This document shows, one piece after another, positions 25,599-34,465 of a DNA stretch of 64,000 nucleotides. This stretch comes from Streptomyces sp. NBC_00483 (lineage in GTDB: Bacteria > Actinomycetota > Actinomycetes > Streptomycetales > Streptomycetaceae), in contig NZ_CP107880.1 in NCBI RefSeq assembly GCF_036013745.1, positions 7,502,001 to 7,566,000 on the forward strand. The letters run 5' to 3'. Made by a program: the position numbers and the translations under genes. Under the pieces are notes generated by a model. The model searched no databases. It saw nothing but the letters and a program-made list of their open reading frames with translations, and was not told the origin of the DNA. Every line of letters starts with the position of its first letter. Position 1 is the first letter of the stretch.

Positions 25599-26000
25599 GT
25601 GGCTGCTGGTCGTGTGGTGCGCTTCGACGGAGCGCGTGGTTATGGGTTCATCGCGCCGGACGACGGCGGCGAGGACGTCTTCCTGCATGTGAACGACCTC
25701 CTGATCCCCGAGTCGTACATCCGCACGGGTCTCAAGGTCTCCTTCGACATCGAGGAGGGCGACCGCGGGCCCAAGGCCTCGTCGGTGCAGCTCGCCGAGG
25801 GGGCCTCGGCTCCCACGCCCGGCCGGCACGCGGCCGAGGGCGACGACGTGCTCTGCGATGTGCTGCGCGTCGACGAGTTCACGAACGAGGTCACGGAGCT
25901 GCTGCTGCGCTCGGCGCCCTCGCTGACGGGTGAGCAGATCCTGGCGATCCGCCGGGAGTTGGTGCAGAGCGGCCGCAAGCACGGGTGGGTCGACAGCTGA
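25599..26000 (+). CDS. Cold-shock-domain protein
   Basis: A 133-residue protein. Residues 1-65 form a cold-shock domain: GRVVRFDGARGYGFIAPDD (RNP1-like GYGFI), EDVFLHVNDLL (RNP2-like VFLHV) and GLKVSFDIEEGDRGPKASSV. The C-terminal 65 residues (VLCDVLRVDEFTNEVTELLLR... GRKHGWVDS) are a helical extension not found in the 67-residue CspA class. GTG 25599 begins MAAGRVVRFD, fitting the domain; earlier codons are Arg-rich and non-coding in style. Probably a nucleic-acid chaperone; the extension is seen in a Streptomyces-specific variant. Confidence 0.85.
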   Translation: MAAGRVVRFDGARGYGFIAPDDGGEDVFLHVNDLLIPESYIRTGLKVSFDIEEGDRGPKASSVQLAEGASAPTPGRHAAEGDDVLCDVLRVDEFTNEVTELLLRSAPSLTGEQILAIRRELVQSGRKHGWVDS

Positions 26001-26036
26001 TCGCCACTGGACAGGTGATCACCACTGGACAGCCGA

Positions 26037-26690
26037 TCACCACGGGGTGTCCGACACCTCGGCGGTGAGCACCGCCACCCCCGCGTCGACGAGGTCGGCC
26101 GCGAGCAGGCGCTGCTCGCCGAGGTCGGCTCCGGCCTGCAGCACCCGCTCCCGCTGGGCGAGCGTGTGCAGCAGCAGGCCGATGAAGAACTCCCACCGGT
26201 TCTCCCTTACGCGATCCGGGAGTTCGGGCATGCAGTGCGTGATCCGGGAGTGCAGCTTCAGCAGACCGCGCGTCCACGGATGCGCCCCGAGGTCGTTCGG
26301 CGCGATGCCCTCGACGTACATGGCGTTGACGACGAACCGCAGGAACCAGCTGGGCCGCCCGGGATCCTCCAGGCGCTCGACCATCGGGCGCACCAACACC
26401 CCGGTGAGCGCCCGCAGTTCCTTGCCCCGGCCCTGCGCGTCGATCGCGTCCAGCAGCTCCAGCTGACGCGCCGTGGTGGCGGTCAGTCGGTCCTCGTAGA
26501 TCGCTTCGATCAGCTTGTGCTTCGTGCCGAAGTGATAGGCGACCGCGGACGTGTTGCGCTGGTCCGCCGCCGCGGCGATCTCCCGGAGTGACGTGGCGTG
26601 TATGCCCTGTTCGGCGAAGAGGCGCTCCGCCACGTCGAGGAGGCGGCGCCTTGTTCCGTTCGCGGGGTCCGTCGCGGGGTCCATGGCCAA
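26037..26690 (-). CDS. TetR-family transcriptional repressor
   Basis: A 217-residue regulator. The N-terminal HTH is LLDVAERLFAEQGIHATSLREIAAAADQRNTSAVAYHFGTKHKLIEA; the C-terminal ligand domain is all-helical and follows the TetR_C pattern (LLHTLAQRERVLQAGA). It is divergent from an MFS transporter; the 49-base space holds a TTAACGC/GCGTTAA inverted repeat. Probably represses itself and the MFS-sulfatase pair. Ligand unknown, but a substrate of either gene is likely. Confidence 0.93.
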   Translation of the reverse strand: MAMDPATDPANGTRRRLLDVAERLFAEQGIHATSLREIAAAADQRNTSAVAYHFGTKHKLIEAIYEDRLTATTARQLELLDAIDAQGRGKELRALTGVLVRPMVERLEDPGRPSWFLRFVVNAMYVEGIAPNDLGAHPWTRGLLKLHSRITHCMPELPDRVRENRWEFFIGLLLHTLAQRERVLQAGADLGEQRLLAADLVDAGVAVLTAEVSDTPW

Positions 26691-26712
26691 GAGTGTCGGT
26701 TGTCTTGCTTGT

Positions 26713-26730
26713 TTAACGCAAGCGCGTTAA
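26713..26730. promoter_or_regulatory. TetR operator
   Basis: TTAACGC, a 4-base spacer AAGC and GCGTTAA form a perfect 18-bp dyad between the divergent TetR and MFS genes. Ten bases separate it from the MFS start. Confidence 0.7.
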
Positions 26731-26739
26731 GACGTCACC

Positions 26740-28209
26740 GTGACCGACACGTCCAGGCTCGAAGGCCGCAGCACCGCCGCGTACGTCCTGCGGCTGGTCC
26801 CGCTGATCCTGCTCACCGAGGTCGTCGCGCTCGAACTCGCCCTCGTCTACCCGGCGTTGCAGCACATGGCGGCCGAGTTCCGCACCCCGTCGATCGGCTG
26901 GACGCTCACCGTCGTGAGCCTCGTCGGGGTGGTGGCGCAGCCGCTGCTCGGCAAGGTCGCCGACGGGCACGGCAAGAAGCGGGTGATCGTGTGCGCGGCG
27001 GGTGCCTTCGCGGTCGGCTCGCTGGTGTGCGCGCTCGCGCCGAACTTCCCCGTACTGCTCGTCGGGCGGGCCGTGCAGGGCGTCGCCATGGTGATCGCTC
27101 CGGCCGCGTACGGGCTGATCCGTGATGTGTTCCCGGTGCGCCTCGTGCCGGTGGCGATGGGCGCGATCACCACCGGCATCGGGCTCAGCGTCATCGTGGG
27201 ACCGGTCGTCGGCGGGGTGCTCACGCAGGCCTTCGGCTTCCGGGCGATCTTCTGGTTCTGCCTGCTGTACGCGGTGGTGCTCACGCCGCTCGTCGTCGCC
27301 ACGTTCCCGGAGTCGGGGGTGCGCCTTCGGCGGCGCGTGGACGTGGCCGGGGGACTGCTCTTCGGCTGCGGCGCCGCGGGAGTGCTGCTCGCGGTGGGGC
27401 AGGGCGGCCGCTGGGGGTGGGGCTCGGCCCGGCTGATCGCGGTGGCCGTCGGCGCGTGCCTGCTGCTCGCCCTGTTCGTGGTGTGCGAGCTGCGCGCCGC
27501 GTATCCGCTGATCGACCTGCGGCTGCTCGCGGGGCCCGGGCTGCGCTGGACGCTGCTCGCCGCGTTCGGCGGGTCCGTGGCGATCGGCGGGCAGGCGCTC
27601 ACGCTGCCGCAGCTCGTGCAGACGCCGAAGGACACCGGGTTCGGACTCGGCATGGCGCCGCTCGGTGTCGCCATCTTCCTTGTGCCGCAAGGGTTGTTGA
27701 GCGCCGTGAGCGGTCCGATCGGCGGGCTGCTCGCGCGCCGGCACGCGCCGCGCACGGGTCTCGTGATCGCGCTCGGCTGCCTCGCCGCGGGCGCGGCGCT
27801 CCTGTCCGTACTGCACACCGAGGTGTGGCACATCCTGCTCGCGGCCCTGTTCGCGGGCGTCGGGTTCGGCTTCTTCTTCGTGTCCGTGTCGAACCTCGTC
27901 GTCGAGGCCGTGCCCGCGACACACACCGGCGTCGGCGCCGGAATGATGGGCGTCGCCAACAACCTCGGCAACGCCACGGGTGTCACGGTGCTCGGCGCCG
28001 TACTCGCCCAGCACGTCCTCGACGGATCAGTGGCGGGCGACAAGATCCTCTACGCCGAGTCGGGGTACGTCTCCGCGTTCCTGGTGGCGGCGGGCGCCGC
28101 CGCCCTGGCCCTGCTCGTCGCCGTCTTCATGCGGCACGGGCGGACCCCGGCGACCGGCGGCGTGGGCCCCGCCTCGCGCGAGACCGGCACCGTCGAAGCC
28201 GCACCATGA
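26740..28209 (+). CDS. MFS transporter (DHA2-like drug:H+ antiporter)
   Basis: A 489-residue protein with about 14 helices. LLTEVVALELALVYPALQHMAAEF is helix 1; GKVADGHGKKRVIV is the MFS loop 2-3 motif (motif A), RAVQGVAMVIAPAAYGL is motif B and GLSVIVGPVVGGVL motif C, typical of drug:H+ antiporters. The GTG at 26740 lies directly beside the TetR operator. The next gene, a sulfatase, begins 30 bases after its stop, so they are probably co-transcribed. Whether the MFS moves a sulfated compound or a drug is not clear. Confidence 0.9.
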   Translation: MTDTSRLEGRSTAAYVLRLVPLILLTEVVALELALVYPALQHMAAEFRTPSIGWTLTVVSLVGVVAQPLLGKVADGHGKKRVIVCAAGAFAVGSLVCALAPNFPVLLVGRAVQGVAMVIAPAAYGLIRDVFPVRLVPVAMGAITTGIGLSVIVGPVVGGVLTQAFGFRAIFWFCLLYAVVLTPLVVATFPESGVRLRRRVDVAGGLLFGCGAAGVLLAVGQGGRWGWGSARLIAVAVGACLLLALFVVCELRAAYPLIDLRLLAGPGLRWTLLAAFGGSVAIGGQALTLPQLVQTPKDTGFGLGMAPLGVAIFLVPQGLLSAVSGPIGGLLARRHAPRTGLVIALGCLAAGAALLSVLHTEVWHILLAALFAGVGFGFFFVSVSNLVVEAVPATHTGVGAGMMGVANNLGNATGVTVLGAVLAQHVLDGSVAGDKILYAESGYVSAFLVAAGAAALALLVAVFMRHGRTPATGGVGPASRETGTVEAAP

Positions 28210-28239
28210 CCAACTCCCTTGCGTACAAGGAAGGTTGAC

Positions 28240-29742
28240 ATGCAGCAACCCGAAGGTGGAAAGCGCCCCAACATCCTCCTCGTCGTCTCCGACCAGGAGC
28301 GCCAACGCGACTGGCTCCCCGCCACGGTCGAACTCCCGTGGCGCGAGCGGCTGCTCGCCGAAGGCATGGAGTTCACGAACTACTGGACGCACTCCTCGCC
28401 CTGCTCACCCTCGCGGGCCACGATGATGACGGGCCGGTACGTCACCCAGCACCAGGTCGCCGAGAACGTCATCTTCCCCTGGCAGCCCGAGCTCGACCCG
28501 TCCGTCACCACGATCGGCGGCGCGCTGCGGCAGGCCGGGTACCGGTCCTCGTACATCGGCAAATGGCATCTGTCCCGCTCCGCGCGGCCCGACATGGAGG
28601 CGTACGGCTACGGGGACTGGGACGGCAACGACCACCACTTCATGGGCCTCGCCGGTACCGGAGTGCACTTCGACCCGGTCATCGCGAACAACGCCGCGCA
28701 CTGGCTGCGCCGCAATGCCCAGGCCGACGAGCCCTGGTTCCTCACCGTCGCGCTCGTCAACCCGCACGACGTGATGTGGTACCCGGTCGACCAGCCCGAG
28801 TACCAGCGCGCGCACCCTCGGACCATGGAGTTCATCCGTCAGTTCCTCGACGGCGACTGGGGCGGCGGGCAGGCGATTCCGCCGTACGAGCAGCCCTACG
28901 ACGAGGTGTTCAGCGAGCTTCCCGCGAACTTCGACGACGATCTGCACACCAAGCCGGACACCCAGCGGCAGTGGCGCCACGACCAGCAGCACAGCCTCTA
29001 CGGCCGCATCGACCCGGCCGACAAGGGCGCGTGGCTGCGCCAGCTCGACTACTACGCCCAGCTGCACCGCCTCGCCGACGAGTCCCTGGGGAAGGTCCTC
29101 GGCGCCCTGGAGGAGTCCGGTGGCTGGGACGACACGATCGTCATCTTCACGTCCGACCACGGCGACATGTGCGGCGGCCACGGCCTGCGCTCCAAGGGGC
29201 CCTTCGTCTACGACGAGATCATGCGCGTGCCCTGCTACGTGAAGGCGCCGGGGACGACCCGGCCCGGCACGGTCAGCGACTCCCTCGCCTCGCACGTCGA
29301 CCTCGCCTCGACGATCTGCGCGCTCGCGGGGGTGCCCGCGCCCGACTCGTTCCGCGGAGTGGACCTCACGCCCGTGTTCCGGGACCCGCGGGCATCCGTG
29401 CGCGACTACGTGCTGTTCGCGCACGAGGCCACGCACACCCGCCGCATCCAGCGGACGCGGTACGCGGTACGCGGCATGTTCGACGGCCGGTTCAAGTACG
29501 CCCGCTACTTCGGCGTCGGCGGCGGACTCCCCGCCGACCTGGGCGAGAAGCCGGAGCCTTCGACGATGCTCTACGGCCCGGACGCCGACTTCGACGACAA
29601 CGACCACGAGCTGTACGACCTCCAGGAGGATCCGGGCGAGTTGGTGAATCTCGCCATGGACCGGGCACGCCGGGCGGAGCTCAGGGAGCGGTTCGGGAAG
29701 CTGCGCGAGGTGGAAGGGGAGGACTTCGCTCCGCTGAACTGA
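28240..29742 (+). CDS. Formylglycine-dependent sulfatase
   Basis: A 500-residue sulfatase with the cysteine-type modification motif CSPSR beginning at Cys55 (within SSPCSPSRATMMTGRY), which formylglycine-generating enzyme would convert. Metal ligands include Asp18 in VVSDQE, and SDHGDM near residue 305. There is no signal peptide, so it is cytoplasmic. AAGGAAGG lies about six bases before ATG 28240. The family includes choline-sulfatase and aryl-sulfatase enzymes. Its operon partner is an MFS transporter, so uptake of a sulfate ester followed by cleavage, or export of a product, are both possible. Confidence 0.92.
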   Translation: MQQPEGGKRPNILLVVSDQERQRDWLPATVELPWRERLLAEGMEFTNYWTHSSPCSPSRATMMTGRYVTQHQVAENVIFPWQPELDPSVTTIGGALRQAGYRSSYIGKWHLSRSARPDMEAYGYGDWDGNDHHFMGLAGTGVHFDPVIANNAAHWLRRNAQADEPWFLTVALVNPHDVMWYPVDQPEYQRAHPRTMEFIRQFLDGDWGGGQAIPPYEQPYDEVFSELPANFDDDLHTKPDTQRQWRHDQQHSLYGRIDPADKGAWLRQLDYYAQLHRLADESLGKVLGALEESGGWDDTIVIFTSDHGDMCGGHGLRSKGPFVYDEIMRVPCYVKAPGTTRPGTVSDSLASHVDLASTICALAGVPAPDSFRGVDLTPVFRDPRASVRDYVLFAHEATHTRRIQRTRYAVRGMFDGRFKYARYFGVGGGLPADLGEKPEPSTMLYGPDADFDDNDHELYDLQEDPGELVNLAMDRARRAELRERFGKLREVEGEDFAPLN

Positions 29743-29829
29743 CCTGCGCGGCCGTGGGCGGTCCGGCAGCTGTGGGCAATCTGTGGGTCGGCGCCCCATT
29801 TGCCGCTCGTGTTTATCCAATCTTCACCA

Positions 29830-29856
29830 AGGGTTGTCCGGATCCCGGACAACCCT
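29830..29856 (+). terminator. Terminator hairpin after the sulfatase
   Basis: AGGGTTGTCCGG (29830-29841), ATC loop, CCGGACAACCCT (29845-29856): a perfect 12-bp stem about 90 bases after the sulfatase stop. A short CTTGTGTG follows, so the U-tract is weak, as often in Streptomyces. Confidence 0.7.
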
Positions 29857-29950
29857 CTTGTGTGCGGACTGTATGCGAAATACGTTCTGCCGTATTCCTT
29901 GATCGCTCACCGATCGCCCACCCCTCATCTCTTGGCGGAGGTAAGCCCTC

Positions 29951-31561
29951 GTGCGCCGAAAAGCGGTTGCCCTGACGGCAATTGTCCTGGCGATGTCCAC
30001 TTTGTCGGCCTGCGGCTCCCTGCAGTCCTCGGCCACGGAGGTGGGCGGGGAGCGGATGACCGACAACCGTCCGGTCCGTGACGGCGGAACGCTGACCGTG
30101 GCCCTCAACGCCGACCCCGACAAGCTCGACCCGACCCTCGCCCAGACCCTCGTGGGCCGCACCGTCTTCGCGGGCATGTGCGAGAAGCTCTACGACGTCA
30201 ACGAGCAGGGGAAGGTCGTGCCGCAGCTCGCGACCCACGAGCCCGAGGTCTCCAAGGACGGCCGCACCGTCACCTTCGACGTACGCAAGGACGCCAGGTT
30301 CAGCGACGGCACCAGGCTGAACGCCGACGCCGTCGTCACCTCCCTGCTGCGCCACCGCGACCTGGCCGGCTCCGCCCGCGCCACCGAGCTCGGCCCGCTG
30401 AAGTCGGCGAAGGCCACGGGCCCGTACAGCGTGAAGCTCACCCTGAAGCAGCCGTACGTGCCGCTGACCGCGGTGCTCGCCGACCGCTCCGGCATGGTGA
30501 TGTCGCCGACCGCGCTCAAGAAGTACGGCAAGAACTTCACCAACCACCCGTCCTGCGTGGGTCCCTACCGGTTCGTCGAGCGTGTCGGCGGTGACCGCAT
30601 CGTGGTCGCCAAGGACCCGAACTACTACGACGCCAAGGACGTCCACCTGGACAAGGTGATCTACAAGCCGATCCCCGACGGCAGCGTCCGCCTCGCCAAC
30701 CTGCGCTCCGGCGACGTCCAGATCGGCGACCAGATGGTCCCGGTCGACGTGAAGAGCGCGCTCACCGACAACAAGCTGCGGCTCTTCAACTCGCCCTCGC
30801 TCGGCTACCAGGGCATCGGCATCAACGTCGGCAACGTCAAGGGCCTCGGCCAGGCGCCCGGCAAGGTCGACACGGTGATGGCGAAGGACGTTCGCGTCCG
30901 TGAGGCCTTCGAGCTGGCCATCGACCGCGACCTCATCAACAAGGTCGCGTTCCAGGGCATGTACGAGCCCGCCTGCGGCCCGATGTCCCCGGCGTCCGCG
31001 ATCGCGCCCGGCGTCAAGGCCTCGCAGTGCCCGAAGCGCGATGTCCCCAAGGCGAAGCGGCTGTTGAAGGCGGCGGGCGTCAAGGGTGCCGTGCACGTGG
31101 AGCTGAAGATCCCCACGACGCCCGAGTGGAGTCGCATCGGCCAGGTGATCCAGGCCATGGTCAAGGACGCCGGGTTCGCCCTCACGCTGCGCCCCACCGA
31201 GTACGCCACCATGCTCGAGGAGACCGACAACGGGCAGTACCAGGCCTTCCAGAGCGGCTGGTCCGGACGCCTCGACCCGGACGGCAACATCGCGAGCTTC
31301 CTCCAGACCAAGGGCGCGATGAACGCCTACGGTCTTGGCAACCCCGAGATCGACGAGCTGATCAAGCGCGGCCGCACCGAGTCCGACCCCGCCGAGCGCG
31401 ACAAGATCTACGCCGAGCTGATCCGCAAGGTGAACGCCGAGCACACCCTGATCTACCTCTACCGCCAGAAGAACTACGTCGTCACCGGGAAGGACGTCGC
31501 GGGTCTGCACGTCTACGGCGACGGCCTCGTCCGAGTCAAGGATGCGGGGTACGTCAAGTGA
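29951..31561 (+). CDS. Family-5 solute-binding lipoprotein of a peptide ABC transporter
   Basis: A 536-residue binding protein (SBP_bac_5). The N-terminus RRKAVALTAIVLAMSTLSAC is a signal peptide ending in a lipobox LSAC (Cys near residue 21). DGGTLTVALNADPDKLDPTLA, then DGRTVTFDVRKDARFSDGT, VGPYRFVERVGGDRI and the C-terminal hinge YLYRQKNYVVTGKDVAGL are the DppA/OppA pattern. GGAGG precedes the GTG by about nine bases. It is the first gene of a tightly coupled transporter operon ending with a gamma-glutamyltransferase, so the ligand may be a gamma-glutamyl or other acyl peptide. Confidence 0.94.
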   Translation: MRRKAVALTAIVLAMSTLSACGSLQSSATEVGGERMTDNRPVRDGGTLTVALNADPDKLDPTLAQTLVGRTVFAGMCEKLYDVNEQGKVVPQLATHEPEVSKDGRTVTFDVRKDARFSDGTRLNADAVVTSLLRHRDLAGSARATELGPLKSAKATGPYSVKLTLKQPYVPLTAVLADRSGMVMSPTALKKYGKNFTNHPSCVGPYRFVERVGGDRIVVAKDPNYYDAKDVHLDKVIYKPIPDGSVRLANLRSGDVQIGDQMVPVDVKSALTDNKLRLFNSPSLGYQGIGINVGNVKGLGQAPGKVDTVMAKDVRVREAFELAIDRDLINKVAFQGMYEPACGPMSPASAIAPGVKASQCPKRDVPKAKRLLKAAGVKGAVHVELKIPTTPEWSRIGQVIQAMVKDAGFALTLRPTEYATMLEETDNGQYQAFQSGWSGRLDPDGNIASFLQTKGAMNAYGLGNPEIDELIKRGRTESDPAERDKIYAELIRKVNAEHTLIYLYRQKNYVVTGKDVAGLHVYGDGLVRVKDAGYVK

Positions 31562-32580
31562 CGACCGCTCAAGTGGCCGCAAAGAAGGCCACGTTGAAGA
31601 AGTCCGGGCTGCTCGCCGGGCATCCGATGGCCAAGTACGTCCTCACCCGCATCCGGCAGTCCGTCATCACGATGTTCCTCGTGTCGATCGTCGTGTTCGC
31701 CGGCATCCGCGCGCTGCCCGGCGACCCGGCGCTCGCGCTCGCCGGTGAGGAGCGCAGTCCGAAGGCGCTGGCCGCGATCCGCTCCTCGTACGGGCTCGAC
31801 GACAACATCGTGGTCCAGTACGGCCGGTTCATCGGGCATGCGCTCCAGGGCGACCTGGGCAACTCCTCCCGCACCGGGCTCCCGGTCTCCGACGCCATCG
31901 CGCAGGCGCTGCCCGTCACCCTCGAACTCGCCGCGCTCTCCCTGCTGTTGGCGATCGTCCTGGGTGTCGGCGCCGGTGTCGTCGCCGCCGTGCGCCGCGG
32001 CAAGACCGCCGAGTGGATCGCCAACGCCCTTGCGCTGCTCGGTCTTTCGGTGCCGACGTTCTGGCTCGGTATCGTCCTGGTCCTCGCCTTCGCGATCGCC
32101 GTGCCGGTCTTCGCGGCCTCCGGCTTCGTCCCGTTCGGCACCGACCCGATCGACAACCTGCGCCGCATGGTGCTGCCCGCGATCGTCCTCGGCTCGGGGC
32201 TCGCCGCCGTCGTCATGCGGCAGACCCGCGCCGCGATGCTCGACTCGCTCTCCGCGGACTACGTGCGCACCGCCCGCGCCAAGGGCCTCTCGCGCCGCGA
32301 GGTGGTCGGCGGGCACGCCCTGCGCAACTCGCTCGTCACCGTCGTCACCGTGCTCGGCCTGCAGCTCGGTCACCTGATCTCCGGCGCGGTCGTCACCGAG
32401 CAGATCTTCGTGCTCCCCGGCTTCGGCAAGCTCACCATCGACGCCGTCTTCACGCGTGACTACGCGACGCTGCAAGGCGTGGTGCTGTGCACGTCGTTCG
32501 CGTACATCTTCATCAACCTGCTGGTCGACGTGGCGTACTCGGTCATCGACCCGCGCATCCGGCTCGGAGGTGCCCGGTGA
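31558..32580 (+). CDS. Family-5 ABC permease, DppB type
   Basis: A 340-residue permease. The GTG start overlaps the previous TGA as GTGA. The N-terminal helix is VITMFLVSIVVFAGIRALPGDPA (typical DppB with ALPGDPA), then the BPD_transp_1 domain with ALPVTLELAALSLLL, LGLSVPTFWLGIVLV and the EAA loop DYVRTARAKGLSRREVVGGHALRN. About six helices. Works with the DppC homologue next. Confidence 0.95.
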   Translation: MTTAQVAAKKATLKKSGLLAGHPMAKYVLTRIRQSVITMFLVSIVVFAGIRALPGDPALALAGEERSPKALAAIRSSYGLDDNIVVQYGRFIGHALQGDLGNSSRTGLPVSDAIAQALPVTLELAALSLLLAIVLGVGAGVVAAVRRGKTAEWIANALALLGLSVPTFWLGIVLVLAFAIAVPVFAASGFVPFGTDPIDNLRRMVLPAIVLGSGLAAVVMRQTRAAMLDSLSADYVRTARAKGLSRREVVGGHALRNSLVTVVTVLGLQLGHLISGAVVTEQIFVLPGFGKLTIDAVFTRDYATLQGVVLCTSFAYIFINLLVDVAYSVIDPRIRLGGAR

Positions 32581-33452
32581 CCACCATCGCCCTGACGGGA
32601 ATACGGGCCCGCGCCGCCAAGAGCGGCAAGCTGCGCGCCCTGCGCAAGAACAAGCTCGCCATGACCGGCGCCGTCATCGCCGCGATCTTCGTGCTCGCCG
32701 CGCTGTTCGCGCCGCTCGTCGCGCCGTACGACCCCGCGCGCGCCAACTTCGAGGACGTGCTCGCCGCGCCGAGCTGGGCGCACTGGCTGGGCACCGACGA
32801 CCTCGGGCGCGACCAGCTGTCCCGCGTCGTGTTCGGGGCCCGCGCCTCGATGCAGGTCGGCGTGCTCGCCGTCGTGCTCGCCTTCGTCGTCGGCGTCCCG
32901 CTCGGCCTGCTCGCCGGGTACTACGGCAAGCTCGCCGACAGCGTCGTGTCCCGCGTCACCGACACGATGCTCGCCTTCCCCTTCCTGGTCCTGGCCGTCG
33001 GCCTCGCCGCCGTCCTCGGCCCCTCGCTCACCAACGCGACCATCGCCATCGGCATCTCGCAGATCCCGGCCGTCATCCGGATCTCCCGCGCCGAGACGCT
33101 CCGCCTCAAGCACGTGGACTACGTGGCCGCGGCCGTCGCCAACGGAGGCGGCGACGGCACCATCCTGTTCCGGCACATCCTGCCCAACGCCACCTCGGCG
33201 CTGATCGTGCAGGCCACCGTGGGCATCCCCACCGCCATCATCGGCGAGGCCCTGCTCAGCTTCCTCGGCCTCGGCGTGCAGCCGCCCGAGCCGTCCCTCG
33301 GCGTGATGCTGTCGTCCGCCCAGTCCTTCCTCGCGCCCGCGCCCTGGATGGCGGTGTTCCCCGGCCTCGCGGTCGTCGCCGCGACGCTGGCGTTCAACCT
33401 GCTCGGCGACGGCCTGCGCGACGTCCTCGACCCCCGTGGAGCGACCCGATGA
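32577..33452 (+). CDS. Family-5 ABC permease, DppC type
   Basis: A 291-residue permease. GTG overlaps the DppB-like stop by 4 bases. RALRKNKLAMTGAVIAAIFV is the first helix; WLGTDDLGRDQLSRVVFGAR is the DppC signature, and VDYVAAAVANGGGDGTILFRHILPN is the EAA loop. Six helices. Forms the heterodimeric channel with the preceding protein. Confidence 0.95.
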   Translation: MTTIALTGIRARAAKSGKLRALRKNKLAMTGAVIAAIFVLAALFAPLVAPYDPARANFEDVLAAPSWAHWLGTDDLGRDQLSRVVFGARASMQVGVLAVVLAFVVGVPLGLLAGYYGKLADSVVSRVTDTMLAFPFLVLAVGLAAVLGPSLTNATIAIGISQIPAVIRISRAETLRLKHVDYVAAAVANGGGDGTILFRHILPNATSALIVQATVGIPTAIIGEALLSFLGLGVQPPEPSLGVMLSSAQSFLAPAPWMAVFPGLAVVAATLAFNLLGDGLRDVLDPRGATR

Positions 33453-34465
33453 CCTCTGAGACCTCCGAACCAGTCCTCAGCGTCCGGGACCTGTCGGTGT
33501 CCTTCCGCTCCGACACCCGCACCGTGCACGCCGTCGACCAGGTCTCCTTCGACCTGCGCGCCGGTGAAGTGCTCGCCGTGGTGGGGGAGTCGGGCTGCGG
33601 CAAGTCCGTCACCTCCATGGCCGTCATGGGACTCCTCCCGCCCACCGCGCACATCACCGGCTCCGTCCGGATCGGGGACAAGGAGCTCGCGGGCGCGGAC
33701 GACAGGGCGTACGGGAAGATCCGCGGCAACGAGATCGCGATGATCTTCCAGGAGCCGATGACGTCCCTGAACCCGGTGCTCACCATCGGGCGGCAGATCG
33801 GCGAAGTGCTCCGCCGCCACCAGGGGCTGAACAAGAAGCAGGCACGCGCGCGTGCCGTCGAACTCCTCGACCTCGTGGGCATCCCCGCGCCGGCCGAGCG
33901 CGTCGACGAGTACCCGCACCAGCTGTCCGGCGGCATGCGCCAGCGCGTCATGATCGCCATCGCGGTGGCCTGCGACCCGGCGGTACTCATCGCCGACGAG
34001 CCGACGACCGCGCTCGACGTGACCGTGCAGGCGGGCATCCTGGAGGTGCTCCAGGCGCTGCGCGAGCGGCTCGGCACCGCCATCGTCCTCATCACGCACG
34101 ACCTCGGCGTGGTGGCCGACACCGCCGACCGGGTGCTCGTCATGTACGCGGGCCGGCCGGTCGAACAGGCGCCGGTGCACGAGCTGTTCGCCGACCCCAA
34201 GCACCCGTACACGCGCGGGCTGCTCTCCGCCGTGCTGCGGCCCGGCGGCGAGGGCAAGCGGCGGCTCCCCGAGATCCCCGGACTCGTGCCGAGCCTCGAC
34301 TCCCAGCCCGAGGCCTGCACGTTCGCGCCGCGCTGCGCCCGCGCCGACGACACCTGTACGTCGAGCCGTCCCGGCCTCAAGGCCGTCGCCGCGGACGCCG
34401 GGGCCGACGCCCCGCACCGCGCCGCCTGCTGGCACCCGCACACCCTCCAGGAGACCGCTTCATGA
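33449..34465 (+). CDS. Oligopeptide ABC ATPase, DppD type
   Basis: A 338-residue ATPase. ATG overlaps the permease stop. Walker A GESGCGKSVTS, Q-loop IFQEPMTSLNPV, signature LSGGMRQRVMIAIAV, Walker B VLIADEPTTALDVT, and the C-terminal oligopeptide-transporter extension with cysteines ACTFAPRCARADDTC that in relatives carries an iron-sulfur cluster. Pairs with DppF. Confidence 0.95.
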   Translation: MTSETSEPVLSVRDLSVSFRSDTRTVHAVDQVSFDLRAGEVLAVVGESGCGKSVTSMAVMGLLPPTAHITGSVRIGDKELAGADDRAYGKIRGNEIAMIFQEPMTSLNPVLTIGRQIGEVLRRHQGLNKKQARARAVELLDLVGIPAPAERVDEYPHQLSGGMRQRVMIAIAVACDPAVLIADEPTTALDVTVQAGILEVLQALRERLGTAIVLITHDLGVVADTADRVLVMYAGRPVEQAPVHELFADPKHPYTRGLLSAVLRPGGEGKRRLPEIPGLVPSLDSQPEACTFAPRCARADDTCTSSRPGLKAVAADAGADAPHRAACWHPHTLQETAS

